From: Massilia pinisoli
GTDB taxonomy: Bacteria > Pseudomonadota > Gammaproteobacteria > Burkholderiales > Burkholderiaceae_D
Direction of reading: 5' to 3'
Assembly (NCBI RefSeq): GCF_024753285.1
Contig: NZ_JANUGW010000030.1
Coordinates: 17,389-81,388, forward strand
Length of the DNA stretch: 64,000 nt
Part shown: piece after piece, positions 44,415-55,278 of the stretch
Numbering within the stretch: position 1 is the stretch's first letter
How the letters are laid out: the number at the start of each line of letters is the position of its first letter
Position numbers and translations under genes: made by a program
The notes under the pieces: generated by a model
Databases searched by the model: none
What the model saw: the letters and a program-made list of their open reading frames with translations, nothing else
What the model was told of the DNA's origin: nothing

Positions 44415-44657
44415 CTACCGGCCGGAGCGCTTGAGAATCATCGCTGCAATCAGCACGACGAATCCGCCCACGACAAATGGATCGCATGAATATCCCCTGC
44501 CGCCGTAGGTAGGGACGACCCGCATATGACCGCCATGTATCCGGCCCACCGGATCCGTCACCAAGCCCCAAAGGTCCACGGGAAGATAGTCGGCCAACGT
44601 CGGGACGAGCCCGATGACGATCGCGATGCATCCGATCCACACCAACCACCTCGACAT
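44415..44657 (-). CDS. Small membrane protein, unknown function
   Basis: The 80-aa ORF encodes two hydrophobic segments (VWIGCIAIVIGLVPTLADYL at the start and FVVGGFVVLIAAMIL at the end) joined by a Gly/Val-rich loop. GGAG lies upstream of the ATG at 44657. I recognise no family. Its stop converges on the CapA gene 15 bp away. Confidence 0.55.
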   Translation of the reverse strand: MSRWLVWIGCIAIVIGLVPTLADYLPVDLWGLVTDPVGRIHGGHMRVVPTYGGRGYSCDPFVVGGFVVLIAAMILKRSGR

Positions 44658-44725
44658 ATCAGCGCTCCAATGTGCTTGCTTTGAACGAAGCTTCTATCTT
44701 ACAAGCCACGCGCGAAGTCCGGGAG

Positions 44726-45724
44726 TCAGCGCGCTGACGGCACGGCAACCCTTCCCAGCAAACTGACAGGAATGTAGTCGAATTCCTTGTCGCCCTCTTT
44801 CCGCCACACGAGCATGAGCGCGATGTGTTCGCGCGGCCCCTGGAAGTAGCGCACCCGGAAATTCCGCACGCCGCTGGCCAGTCTCACCTGCGTCCAGCGC
44901 GCCGTCGCCCGATGCACGCCGTCGTTGTTGATGACGTCCTTGCCGTCGATGCTCAGGATCGCGCCGTCGTCGGAGACGAGTCCCAGCTCCCATCTTCCCG
45001 CGCTGGCGATGTCGACGGTGAAGCGGATGTCCAGGCCGAACCATTCGATCAATCCGTCCAGGCCCGGAAACCCTTGGCGGAACGGGCGCGGCGTGATGTC
45101 GAGCTGGGACAGGCAGACGCGCTTGATCGGTGTGCGCTGGCGCATCGCATCCACCGAGTTCGTATTTTGCGGCAGGCGGTACACGTCGGCCGCCAGCGGC
45201 CGGTCAGGCGCGTCCGCGCATTCCTCGAACAACTTGCCGACCGCGCCGCTGCCGGTGCCGCTGCCGGTGGAACCGGCTCCCGACCCCGCGCTGCCTGTGC
45301 CACCGGTGGCGACCGTGCTCGCCACCGCATCGATCGCCGCCAGGTTCGGCAGCGGATCGACGACGGCGGCGCGGGTCAGCTGGGGCTCGACGTCGACCTT
45401 CGGCACCGTCGTCAAGCGGCGCTCGATCGTCTTCGCTGTCGGCAGTCCCACGCTGGGGCGGGCCGCGAGCTTGATGCCGGATGCCACCGGCTCGGGGATT
45501 TTTTTCACGGGCGGCTTCGGCAGCCGAATCATGACGACCGTGCTGCTGCGCTCCGGCAGCGTGGGTGCGGGCGGCGCGGCGCCGGACCGCAGGAAAGCGA
45601 ACAGCAGCAGCAAGTGGATCACGAGCGCAAGCGCCAATGCGCGGCGGCGGATCCGGCGCCACCATCCCGGCGGCGGCTCATCCAGCGATTCGGTAGGACG
45701 GGTGGTCTGCTGCATGGTATGCAT
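44726..45724 (-). CDS. PA14-domain protein with TonB-like N-terminus
   Basis: The 332-aa protein has a basic N-terminal stretch (WWRRIRRR) and one membrane helix (ALALALVIHLLLLFAFL). A Pro/Ala/Thr-rich linker, a Gly/Ser repeat region (GSAGSGAGSTGSGTGSG) and a C-terminal PA14-like beta module follow (GRWELGLVSDDGAILSIDGK). The DD pair in that loop is the PA14 carbohydrate/Ca-binding mark. The N-terminal half resembles TonB in design, but the TonB C-terminal domain is absent. I infer an inner-membrane-anchored periplasmic glycan-binding protein. The start may be M1 or M4. Confidence 0.6.
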   Translation of the reverse strand: MHTMQQTTRPTESLDEPPPGWWRRIRRRALALALVIHLLLLFAFLRSGAAPPAPTLPERSSTVVMIRLPKPPVKKIPEPVASGIKLAARPSVGLPTAKTIERRLTTVPKVDVEPQLTRAAVVDPLPNLAAIDAVASTVATGGTGSAGSGAGSTGSGTGSGAVGKLFEECADAPDRPLAADVYRLPQNTNSVDAMRQRTPIKRVCLSQLDITPRPFRQGFPGLDGLIEWFGLDIRFTVDIASAGRWELGLVSDDGAILSIDGKDVINNDGVHRATARWTQVRLASGVRNFRVRYFQGPREHIALMLVWRKEGDKEFDYIPVSLLGRVAVPSAR

Positions 45725-45796
45725 ACGCCTCGCTCCGGCCTCTGCGCAGGGAATTCGTTCGCTATCCGAACAATAGTATCAAGAGTGCATGCAAAT

Positions 45797-45831
45797 AAAA
45801 ACACCCTGCACGCCGAAGCGGTGCAGGGTGT
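45797..45831 (-). terminator. Rho-independent terminator of gltBD
   Basis: On the minus strand, an 11-bp perfect stem ACACCCTGCAC/GTGCAGGGTGT with a 9-nt loop is followed by TTTTT. It lies 26 bp past the gltD stop. Confidence 0.85.
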
Positions 45832-45856
45832 CGAGGTCAGGCGGGACGGTCGTCGA

Positions 45857-47320
<1,464 letters not shown>

Positions 47321-47361
47321 TTGTATTCCTATCGTATTCGGTTCGGTCTAGAGAGATGCAA

Positions 47362-50300
47362 TCAGGCAGCCAGTTCGATCTTGTCGTTGGCTTCTTCCAT
47401 GCTGCTGTTGTGCATCTCTTCCAGTGCGCGCTTGTACTCGGTCGGGAAGACCTTGACGAACTTGCCGCGGCTGTTGGCCCAGTCGTCCAGCAGGTTGCGG
47501 GCGCGGGTCGAACCGGTGTGCTTGAAGTGACGCTCGATCAGGCGCTTCAGGATCGCTTCGTCCGACTCGCGCTCGCCGTTGCGGGTCTGTGCGTGCCAGC
47601 TCGACTTGTCGCTCTGTTCCTTGGTCGACAGCACGCGCTCCAGTGCCACCATCGCGGTGTTGCACTTCTGCTCGAAGTCACCCTTCGGATCGTAGACGTA
47701 AGCCACGCCGCCCGACATGCCCGCCGCGAAGTTGCGACCGGTGTCGCCCAGCACGACGACCGTACCGCCCGTCATGTATTCGCAGCCGTGGTCGCCCACG
47801 CCTTCGACGATGGCGGTCGCACCCGAGTTACGCACGGCGAAACGCTCGCCGGCCACGCCGTTCAGGAACGCTTCACCGGCGATCGCGCCGTACAGCACCG
47901 TGTTGCCGACGATGATGTTGTCGACGGCCCAGCCGCGGAACTCCGTGTTCGGACGCACGATGATGCGGCCGCCCGACAGGCCTTTACCGACGTAGTCGTT
48001 ACCTTCGCCCACCAGGTCCAGCGTGATACCGGCCGCCAGGAACGCGCCGGCCGACTGGCCTGCCGTGCCCTGCAGCTGGATGTGGATCGTGTCGTCCGGC
48101 AGGCCGGCATGGCCGTAGCGCTTGGCGACTTCGCCCGACAGCATCGTGCCCACGGTGCGGTTGACGTTCTTCACCGGCGAGATGAACGAGACGCGCTCGC
48201 CCTTCTCCAGCGCGGCCTTGGCCTGCGCGATCAGCTTGTGGTCCAGGGCCTTGTCCAGGCCGTGGTCCTGTTCGTCCGAGTGCAGCAGCTGGCGCTTGTC
48301 GTCGACCTTCGGCTGATAGAAGATGTTCGAGAAGTCCAGGCCTTGCGCCTTCCAGTGGCCGACGGCCTTCGACTTGTCCAGCAGGTCGGCACGGCCGATC
48401 AGTTCGTCGAACGAGCGGATGCCCAGCTGGGCCATGATCTGGCGCGCTTCTTCGGCGACGAAGAAGAAGTAGTTCACGACGTGTTCCGGCTTGCCCGAGA
48501 ACTTGGCGCGCAGTTCCGGATCCTGCGTGGCGACGCCCACCGGGCACGTGTTCAGGTGGCACTTGCGCATCATGATGCAGCCTTCGACGACGAGCGGTGC
48601 CGTCGCGAAGCCGACTTCGTCCGCGCCCAGCAGGGCGGCGATGACGACGTCGCGGCCGGTACGCATCTGGCCGTCGGCCTGGACGCGGATGCGGCTGCGC
48701 AGGCCGTTCAGCACGAGGGTCTGCTGCGTCTCGGCCAGGCCCAGTTCCCACGGCGTGCCGGCATGCTTCACCGACGACAGCGGCGATGCACCCGTGCCGC
48801 CGTCATGGCCGGCGACGACGACGTGGTCGGCCTTCGCCTTCGACACACCGGCAGCCACCGTACCGATACCGACTTCCGACACGAGCTTCACGGAGATCGA
48901 CGCACGCGGGTTCGCGTTCTTCAGGTCGTGGATCAGCTGCGCCAGGTCTTCGATCGAGTAGATGTCGTGGTGCGGCGGCGGCGAGATCAGGCCCACGCCC
49001 GGCACCGAGAAGCGCAGCGACGCGATGTACTCGGACACTTTATGGCCCGGCAGCTGGCCGCCTTCGCCCGGCTTCGCGCCTTGCGCCATCTTGATCTGGA
49101 TCTGGTCGGCCGAGGCCAGGTATTCGGCGGTCACACCGAAGCGGCCCGATGCCACCTGCTTGATCTTCGAGCGCAGCGAATCGCCTTCGACCAGCGGGAT
49201 GTCGGCGACGACGCGGTCCTTGCCGAGGATCGATGCGAGGGTCTCGCCCTTCGCGATCTTGATGCCCTTGAATTCGCCCATGTAGCGCGCCGGATCTTCA
49301 CCGCCTTCACCCGTGTTCGACTTGCCGCCGATGCGGTTCATGGCGATGGCCAGGGTGGCGTGGGCTTCGGTCGAGATCGAGCCCAGCGACATCGCGCCGG
49401 TGGCGAAACGCTTGACGATCTCTTTGGCCGGTTCCACTTCGTCCAGCGGGATCGCCTTGGTCGGATCGATCTTGAATTCGAACAGGCCGCGCAGCGTGAG
49501 GTGACGGCGGCTTTGGTCGTTGATGATCTGCGCGTACTCTTTATAGGTGCTGAAGTTGTTGGCACGGGTCGAGTGCTGCAGCTTGGCGATGGCGTCCGGC
49601 GTCCACAGGTGGTCTTCGCCGCGCACGCGGTACGCGTATTCGCCGCCGACGTCCAGCGAGTTCGCGAGGATCGGATCCTTGCCGAAGGCCAGCGAATGCA
49701 GACGCAGCGCTTCCTCGGCCACTTCGAACAGGCCGATGCCTTCCACCGTCGACGACGTGCCGCGGAAGTACTTGTCGACCAGCGACTTGTTCAAGCCGAT
49801 GGCTTCGAAGATCTGGGCGCCGCAGTACGACATGTACGTGGAGATGCCCATCTTCGACATCACCTTCATGAGGCCCTTGCCCACTGCCTTCGTGTAGTTG
49901 TAGATGGCTTTATCTGCGGCCATCTCGTGCGGCAGCGTGTGCGCCAGGTCGACCAGCGTTTCCAGCGCCAGGTACGGGTGCACGGCTTCCGCGCCGTAGC
50001 CGGCCAGCAGCGCGAAGTGGTGTGTCTCGCGGCACGAACCCGTTTCCACGACGAGACCCGTCGATGCGCGCAGGCCGCGCTGGACGAGGTGCTGGTGGAT
50101 CGCGGACGTCGCCAGCAGCGCGGGGATCGCGACCTGGTCGACGTTCACGTTGCGGTCCGAGACGATCAGGATGTTGTGGCCCGACTTGACCGCATCGACG
50201 GCTTCCGCGCACAGCGAGGCCAGCGACGCTTCGATGCCTTCCTTGCCCCACGAGACCGGATAGCAGATGTTCAGCTCATACGACTTGAACTTGCCGCCCG

Positions 50301-52077
50301 TGTGCAGGCTGATGTTGCGCAGGCGGGCCATGTCGTCGAAGCCGATCACGGGCTGCGACACTTCGAGGCGCATCGGCGGGTTGACGTTGTTCGTGTCCAG
50401 CAGGTTCGGCTTCGGACCGATGAACGACACGAGCGACATCACCATCGCTTCGCGGATCGGGTCGATCGGCGGGTTCGTGACCTGGGCGAACAGCTGCTTG
50501 AAGTACGAGTACAGCGGCTTCAGCTTGTTCGACATCACGGCCAGCGGGGAGTCGTTACCCATCGAGCCGGTGGCTTCTTCGCCCAGCACGGCCATCGGCG
50601 CCATCAGGAACTTCAGGTCTTCCTGGGTGTAGCCGAATGCCTGCTGGCGGTCCAGCAGAGAAATGGCCGCCTTCTCGCCCTGCGCATCCTTTGCGCGGTT
50701 CTGCGACAGCTGGCTTTCCGACAGCTTGATTTCGTTCAGCTTGATGCGCACCGACTTGATCCATGCCTTGTAGGGCTTGGCGTTCGAGTACGTATCTTTG
50801 AGTTCCTTGTCGTCGATGATGCGGCCGGCTTCCAGGTCGATGAGGAACATCTTGCCCGGCTGCAGGCGCCATTTCTTGACGATGCGCGATTCCGGGATCG
50901 GCAACGTGCCCGATTCCGAGGCCATGACGACCAGGTCGTCGTCCGTGACGATGTAGCGGGCCGGACGCAGGCCGTTGCGGTCCAGCGTACCGCCGATGTG
51001 ACGGCCGTCCGTGAAGGCCATGGCGGCGGGGCCGTCCCACGGTTCCATCATCGCGGCGTGGTATTCGTAGAACGCGCGGCGGTTCTCGTCCATCGTCGCG
51101 TGGTTTTCCCAGGCTTCCGGGATCATCATCATCATCGCCTGGGCGATCGGGTAGCCGGCCATGACCAGCAGTTCCAGCGCGTTGTCGAAGCAGGCGGTGT
51201 CCGACTGGCCTTCATAGATCAGCGGGAACAGCTTCTGCAGGTCGTCGCCCAGCACGGCCGACTTCATGACGCCTTCGCGGGCGCGGGTCCAGTTGAAGTT
51301 GCCCTTGACGGTGTTGATCTCGCCGTTGTGCGCCAGCAGGCGGTACGGGTGGGCCAGCGGCCATTCCGGGAACGTGTTCGTCGAGAAGCGCTGGTGCACC
51401 ATGGCCAGGGCCGACACGCAACGCGGGTCCTGCAGGTCCTTGTAGTACACGCCGACCTGGTCCGCCAGCAGCAGGCCTTTATAGACAACGGTACGGGCCG
51501 ACATCGACGGCACGAAGAATTCCTTGCCGTGGATGAGTTTCAGCGCCTGGATCGCGTGGCCCGACGATTTGCGGATCACGTACAGCTTGCGCTCGAGCGC
51601 GTCGGTCACCATGACGTCCGGGCCGCGGCCGATGAAGATCTGGCGGATGACCGGCTCTTTGGCGCGGACGGTTGGCGACATCGGCATCGATTCGTCCACC
51701 GGCACGTTGCGCCAGCCCAGCACGACCTGGCCTTCGGCGCGCACGGCGCGCTCGATTTCCTGTTCGCAGGCGATGCGCGACGCGTGTTCCTTCGGCAGGA
51801 AGATCATGCCGACGCCATATTCACCCGGCGGCGGCAGTTCGATGCCCTGCTTGGCCATCTCGTCGCGGTAGAACTGGTCGGGGATCTGGAGCAGGATGCC
51901 CGCGCCGTCGCCCATCAGGGCATCGGCACCGACGGCGCCCCGGTGGTCCAGGTTCTTCAGGATCAGAAGACCCTGTTCGATGATGGAGTGGCTCTTGTTG
52001 CCCTTGATGTGGGCGACGAAACCGACGCCGCAGGCGTCGTGTTCATTGGCGGGATCGTACAAACCTTGGGCAATCAT
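47362..52077 (-). CDS. gltB: Glutamate synthase large subunit
   Basis: The 1571-aa GltB makes two glutamates from glutamine and 2-oxoglutarate. The N-terminal class II amidotransferase nucleophile is Cys16 (EHDACGVGFVA), exposed after removal of a 15-residue propeptide. The central and FMN-binding synthase domains contain GEGGEDPARY, QIKMAQGAKPGEGG and VAGHDGGTGASPL; the 3Fe-4S cysteines are in CHLNTCPVG. The C-terminal beta-helix ends the protein. It is co-transcribed with gltD for ammonium assimilation. Confidence 0.98.
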   Translation of the reverse strand: MIAQGLYDPANEHDACGVGFVAHIKGNKSHSIIEQGLLILKNLDHRGAVGADALMGDGAGILLQIPDQFYRDEMAKQGIELPPPGEYGVGMIFLPKEHASRIACEQEIERAVRAEGQVVLGWRNVPVDESMPMSPTVRAKEPVIRQIFIGRGPDVMVTDALERKLYVIRKSSGHAIQALKLIHGKEFFVPSMSARTVVYKGLLLADQVGVYYKDLQDPRCVSALAMVHQRFSTNTFPEWPLAHPYRLLAHNGEINTVKGNFNWTRAREGVMKSAVLGDDLQKLFPLIYEGQSDTACFDNALELLVMAGYPIAQAMMMMIPEAWENHATMDENRRAFYEYHAAMMEPWDGPAAMAFTDGRHIGGTLDRNGLRPARYIVTDDDLVVMASESGTLPIPESRIVKKWRLQPGKMFLIDLEAGRIIDDKELKDTYSNAKPYKAWIKSVRIKLNEIKLSESQLSQNRAKDAQGEKAAISLLDRQQAFGYTQEDLKFLMAPMAVLGEEATGSMGNDSPLAVMSNKLKPLYSYFKQLFAQVTNPPIDPIREAMVMSLVSFIGPKPNLLDTNNVNPPMRLEVSQPVIGFDDMARLRNISLHTGGKFKSYELNICYPVSWGKEGIEASLASLCAEAVDAVKSGHNILIVSDRNVNVDQVAIPALLATSAIHQHLVQRGLRASTGLVVETGSCRETHHFALLAGYGAEAVHPYLALETLVDLAHTLPHEMAADKAIYNYTKAVGKGLMKVMSKMGISTYMSYCGAQIFEAIGLNKSLVDKYFRGTSSTVEGIGLFEVAEEALRLHSLAFGKDPILANSLDVGGEYAYRVRGEDHLWTPDAIAKLQHSTRANNFSTYKEYAQIINDQSRRHLTLRGLFEFKIDPTKAIPLDEVEPAKEIVKRFATGAMSLGSISTEAHATLAIAMNRIGGKSNTGEGGEDPARYMGEFKGIKIAKGETLASILGKDRVVADIPLVEGDSLRSKIKQVASGRFGVTAEYLASADQIQIKMAQGAKPGEGGQLPGHKVSEYIASLRFSVPGVGLISPPPHHDIYSIEDLAQLIHDLKNANPRASISVKLVSEVGIGTVAAGVSKAKADHVVVAGHDGGTGASPLSSVKHAGTPWELGLAETQQTLVLNGLRSRIRVQADGQMRTGRDVVIAALLGADEVGFATAPLVVEGCIMMRKCHLNTCPVGVATQDPELRAKFSGKPEHVVNYFFFVAEEARQIMAQLGIRSFDELIGRADLLDKSKAVGHWKAQGLDFSNIFYQPKVDDKRQLLHSDEQDHGLDKALDHKLIAQAKAALEKGERVSFISPVKNVNRTVGTMLSGEVAKRYGHAGLPDDTIHIQLQGTAGQSAGAFLAAGITLDLVGEGNDYVGKGLSGGRIIVRPNTEFRGWAVDNIIVGNTVLYGAIAGEAFLNGVAGERFAVRNSGATAIVEGVGDHGCEYMTGGTVVVLGDTGRNFAAGMSGGVAYVYDPKGDFEQKCNTAMVALERVLSTKEQSDKSSWHAQTRNGERESDEAILKRLIERHFKHTGSTRARNLLDDWANSRGKFVKVFPTEYKRALEEMHNSSMEEANDKIELAA

Positions 52078-52411
52078 GGGGGCTCCGCAGCATTTTGAAG
52101 ATATTGAAGGCTGAGAATAGTGCAGACTTCAGTAAACATCAACAACAATAATTAGGGTCGGAGTCGCATTAAATTGCACCTTTTTGCGACACAAATTAAA
52201 TGGGGACATAGTGATGGTTGAGCTGCTCGCCGTGCCAATTTCCCATGAAATCAAAGCGTTACTTCTTCCCTATTCGCCTCGGAGTGCGAGTGTCGGAGCG
52301 CACCGACCCGGTGTGCATAGCGTGGTTCCCACGACCACGGGCATCGTTGAGGCAAAAAAAATGGAGGCAGCCGCCTCCACGTTTGTTTTGTCGCACTGCC
52401 GCAAGTTCGCG
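52078..52411. other. gltB upstream region and rhodanese terminator
   Basis: This 334-bp gap has no gene. It contains the gltB promoter side, with a small inverted repeat GTCGCA/TGCGAC at 52163-52168 and 52185-52190, and the terminator at 52354-52379. Confidence 0.6.
52354..52379 (-). terminator. Rho-independent terminator of the rhodanese gene
   Basis: On the minus strand, a 7-bp stem TGGAGGC/GCCTCCA with a 4-nt loop is followed by eight Ts, 33 bp past the stop at 52412. Confidence 0.85.
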
Positions 52412-52750
52412 CTAACCGCTTTCCGTGGGCATATTGGCACCGACCCAACCGCTGATACCCGCAGACATGACGACCGCATTGGAGTAACCCAGTGTTTTTG
52501 CCCGGCGCGCAGCCTTCGGGGCTTTGCGACACAGCGGGTTGGAACAGTAAAAGACGATCCTGGATGCCTTGTCGGCCGGCAGGTCGTTGGCATCGTAGGA
52601 CGTCGGGTCGAGGTTGATCGCGCCTGGAACCCGGGCCTTCAGCCAGCTTTGGGGCGAATTGACGTCGACGACGGCCACTCTTTTTGCGCGAATCAATTCG
52701 TGAAGCGCAGAAGGGGAAATAGTGCCGAGCCCCAACAGTCGTGCAAACAT
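52412..52750 (-). CDS. Rhodanese-like single-domain protein
   Basis: The 112-aa rhodanese has VAVVDVNSPQSWLKARVPGAINL and the active loop FYCSNPLCRKAPKAARRA with Cys followed by Arg, as in YgaP-type rhodaneses. The start is the ATG at 52750; the ORF extends further upstream without support. It follows the SdpI-like gene by about 150 bp on the same strand and ends at a terminator. Confidence 0.85.
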   Translation of the reverse strand: MFARLLGLGTISPSALHELIRAKRVAVVDVNSPQSWLKARVPGAINLDPTSYDANDLPADKASRIVFYCSNPLCRKAPKAARRAKTLGYSNAVVMSAGISGWVGANMPTESG

Positions 52751-52904
52751 ATCGCGTACCTCTCCTTTCAGGAAACGCCGCAGTGGCGTTGTTTTGGACA
52801 AACGTGGACGAGCGCGGTCAGAATCGCTCGCCGCGACGGCGAGAGACACGCGTTCTATTTTTCAGGGAGCTGCCTTGCGGCAGCATGGGAGACGAGCGCG
52901 GCGG

Positions 52905-53321
52905 CTACGTCATGCGTCGTCTTGCGCTCAAGCGCACCCAGGCGCAGCGCACCGCAATGGCTGCCACGACGGCGACGGCCGGCGCCAGCAAGGAATTGGC
53001 CAGTTTGCCGGCGCTGGCGAACGGCGCCAGCGCGTACGCAAGCGTATAGCCCAGGCCGCCGAGCGCCCCCGCCCAGCCGCAGACGCGACGGAGGGTTTGC
53101 TCGCGTGCCGGCGGGCAGGACAGACGCGCCAGCGGCACCAACTGTTTGGGGATCGCGTTCGCGCAAACGAGCACCACCAGGCCCACCAGCATGCCCATCA
53201 GTCGCACGACCGTCTCGGCGCTGACAACATGATGCTGCCGCAAGGCATTGAGCACCACGGATGCCACTAGATAAGTCGCAACGATCGACAACAGGCGGCG
53301 AAGCTGGTGCTGCAGGATCAT
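52905..53321 (-). CDS. SdpI-like four-helix membrane protein
   Basis: The 138-aa protein has about four hydrophobic segments, with RLMGMLVGLVVLVCANAIPK resembling the SdpI/DUF1648 signature (G-x-x-x-G...N-x-x-P-K). In Bacillus, SdpI gives immunity to a killing peptide and pairs with the SdpR repressor. Here it overlaps an SdpR-like gene by 4 bp. No toxin gene is nearby, so an immunity role is only suggested. Confidence 0.6.
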   Translation of the reverse strand: MILQHQLRRLLSIVATYLVASVVLNALRQHHVVSAETVVRLMGMLVGLVVLVCANAIPKQLVPLARLSCPPAREQTLRRVCGWAGALGGLGYTLAYALAPFASAGKLANSLLAPAVAVVAAIAVRCAWVRLSARRRMT

Positions 53322-53632
53322 GATTTTTCCTTTGTCTGCCCGGAGGCGGTTGTGGATGGCGACTCGGGCGTAACCTGCAAGCCGAATGCCTGCGCGAAAC
53401 CCATCAGCGCCTCCTCGAGCACCGACATCTTCAGCCGGTACATGATCGTGCGCCCACTCTTCTCAGCCTCGATCAGGTCCGCCGCCACCAGCACGGCGAA
53501 GTGCGCCGACATCGTCGGCTTCGACACGTCGAAGGCATCGGCCAGATCGCCGGCGCTCATCGGCCCGGCCCGCAGCATCTGCAGCACCTGGCGGCGCGTG
53601 GGATCGGCGAGCGCTTTGAATATCGAAGTCAT
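53318..53632 (-). CDS. SdpR-like ArsR-family regulator
   Basis: The 104-aa winged-helix regulator has IFKALADPTRRQVLQMLRAG and ADAFDVSKPTMSAHFAVLVAADL, matching the autorepressor SdpR subfamily. It is the first gene of a unit with the SdpI-like protein (ATGA overlap) and probably the rhodanese. A metal site is not seen. Confidence 0.8.
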   Translation of the reverse strand: MTSIFKALADPTRRQVLQMLRAGPMSAGDLADAFDVSKPTMSAHFAVLVAADLIEAEKSGRTIMYRLKMSVLEEALMGFAQAFGLQVTPESPSTTASGQTKEKS

Positions 53633-53709
53633 GATTGATTATTAGCTAAATATCGAAATGTCGCAAGAACTTTTGGCTCGACATACTTCATCGACGTCGG
53701 CCGCCCCGA

Positions 53710-54408
53710 CTACTCGGCAGGCTTGACCTTGAACGGCCTGCCCCGCTTGGCCGGTAGGATGGACCGCTTGGTCTTGCGCTCCAGCTCCAGCATGAACGCG
53801 TGCGACCCGAGCGGCGCGCCTTTCAGCACAGCGGCGTTGATCGCCTCCAGCTCCTGCCCGGACATGCCCTGCTGCGCCAGTTCGATGTACGCCGCCTCGC
53901 GCTGGAACGGCGTGTTGCCGAGTTCCCAGTACTTGGCGTGGTCGGTGATCAATGGGTCGGGACGCACGCCGGCATGATGCGCGTAGCTCGACCACGGATA
54001 CTCCAGCGGGTCGAACGCGAGCTGGTTGCGCTGCGGGTTCAGCTCGATGTAGCGGACGCAGGCGAGGAAGTAGGCGTTCGCATCGATCACGGACGTGCGA
54101 AAACGGCCCTGGAACAAGGTGCCCGAGCGGCCGTACTTGTTGTTGAACCACGGGACGTACAGCCGCCCCACCTTCTGCATCATCGCGGCCAGCCCGTCCT
54201 CGTCGGCCGGCGTCGCCAGCAGGTGCACGTGGTTCGGCATCAGGACGTAGGCGTGGATCGCGACGCGGTAGAACTTCGCGCTCTCGCGCAGGAATTCCAG
54301 GAAGCGGCGGTAGTCGTCGTCGTCGCGGAAGATGGGCTGGTTGTCGTTGCCGCGCTGAAGAACGAGGTGCGGCTGGTCGGGCAGGACGAGGCGGGGCTGG
54401 CGGGCCAT
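53710..54408 (-). mobile_element. REP-associated tyrosine transposase (RAYT, Y1_Tnp domain)
   Basis: The 232-aa single-strand HUH-type transposase has the His-x-His motif MPNHVHLLATP and the catalytic Tyr in VRYIELNPQRNQLAF, with LFQGRFRTSVID in between and a basic tail (KRGRPFKVKPAE). RAYTs are usually single-copy, domesticated genes that spread REP sequences. The start is the ATG at 54408 (MARQPRLVLP). REP-like pairs occur at 7622 and 25749, and a direct repeat flanks the gene upstream. Confidence 0.9.
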
Positions 54409-54470
54409 GGTGAATGAAAAACGAGGAAATCGGTGGCGGACAGGCCGCATTCTAGCGCAGCCCAAGCAAC

Positions 54471-54526
54471 CTGTCCCCGATTAATTTTCGAGGGCCCGTT
54501 TTTCGACGGGACCCTGTCCCCGATTA
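54471..54526. repeat. Direct repeat and hairpin upstream of the RAYT gene
   Basis: CTGTCCCCGATTA occurs at 54471-54483 and again at 54514-54526. Between them lies a hairpin with stems CCCGT/ACGGG (near 54495-54510). The position directly beside the RAYT suggests a REP-type unit or the transposase's own recognition site. It ends where the response regulator's stop begins. Confidence 0.6.
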
Positions 54527-55207
54527 CTACGCCAAGTTGAAACCGGCCGACAGGCTGTAGCCTTCGCCGTAGGCGCTGCGCAGCGGCAGATCCTGGCCGA
54601 GGCCCGTGCGGGCCTTTTTACGCAGGCGGTAGACGAGCATGTCGACGCGGCGGCTCGCATCCGGATCGTCGCCGCCCATGCCGGCCACGATCACCTGGCG
54701 CGGCACCGGGCGGGTGTTGATGGTCAACAGGTGCAGGAAATTGCACTCTTTTTCCGTCAGGTCGATCACCTTGCCCATCAGTTCGAGCTGGCGGGCGGAC
54801 ACGCGCAAGGTCCACTTGCTCGGCATGGGCGCCGGCTCGGCGGGACGCACGCGGCGATCCAGCGCCTCGATGTGGGCGGCCAGTTCCGGGAACTTGATCG
54901 GCTTCGTGAGATAGTGGTCGGCGCCCAGGCGCAGGCCGAGGATGCGGTTGTCGAAAGCCACCCGGCCCGTCAGCACCAGCAGGCCGATCTCGGGGTACAG
55001 CTGGCGCATCCGCGGGATGACGTTGAAGCCATCCTCGTCGGGCAGGCCCAGGTCGAGGACGACCACGGCCGCAGGCGTGCGTGTCAGTGCGGCCCACATG
55101 TCGCTGGCGGTGGTCGCGATCGTGACCTCGTGGCCGAGTTCCTTGAGGAAATCGGCCATGTCGCCTGCGTATTCGCCATTGTCTTCAACAATCAGTATTT
55201 GCGTCAT
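54527..55207 (-). CDS. OmpR/PhoB-type response regulator
   Basis: The 226-aa regulator has a receiver domain (ILIVEDNGEYAGDM; phosphorylation Asp in VVVLDLGLPDEDG; switch Thr in LLVLTGR; Lys in YLTKPIK) and a C-terminal winged helix with LTEKECNFLHLL and RRVDMLVYRLRKKA. The start is the ATG at 55207; a TTG four codons upstream is too close to AAGGA. It is probably paired with the histidine kinase just upstream (71 bp). Confidence 0.88.
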   Translation of the reverse strand: MTQILIVEDNGEYAGDMADFLKELGHEVTIATTASDMWAALTRTPAAVVVLDLGLPDEDGFNVIPRMRQLYPEIGLLVLTGRVAFDNRILGLRLGADHYLTKPIKFPELAAHIEALDRRVRPAEPAPMPSKWTLRVSARQLELMGKVIDLTEKECNFLHLLTINTRPVPRQVIVAGMGGDDPDASRRVDMLVYRLRKKARTGLGQDLPLRSAYGEGYSLSAGFNLA

Positions 55208-55278
55208 GGGTTTTGCCAATTCCTTGTTTCGTATTTCCCGGCCTCGGGCAGATCTTCTTGCCTTCCGTTGTCGGGCGG

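Noticed and set aside
47356..52098. A 1580-codon plus-strand open frame
   Set aside because: Antisense of gltB, which has full-length family motifs. The plus frame is Arg/Val/Asp-rich and matches no family.
52163..52190. Inverted repeat GTCGCA/TGCGAC upstream of gltB
   Set aside because: The 6-bp arms are short enough to be chance; a regulator site is not supported.
53710..54408. Possibility that the RAYT gene is part of an active insertion sequence
   Set aside because: No terminal inverted repeats or target duplication were seen, and RAYT genes are usually single-copy and not IS elements.
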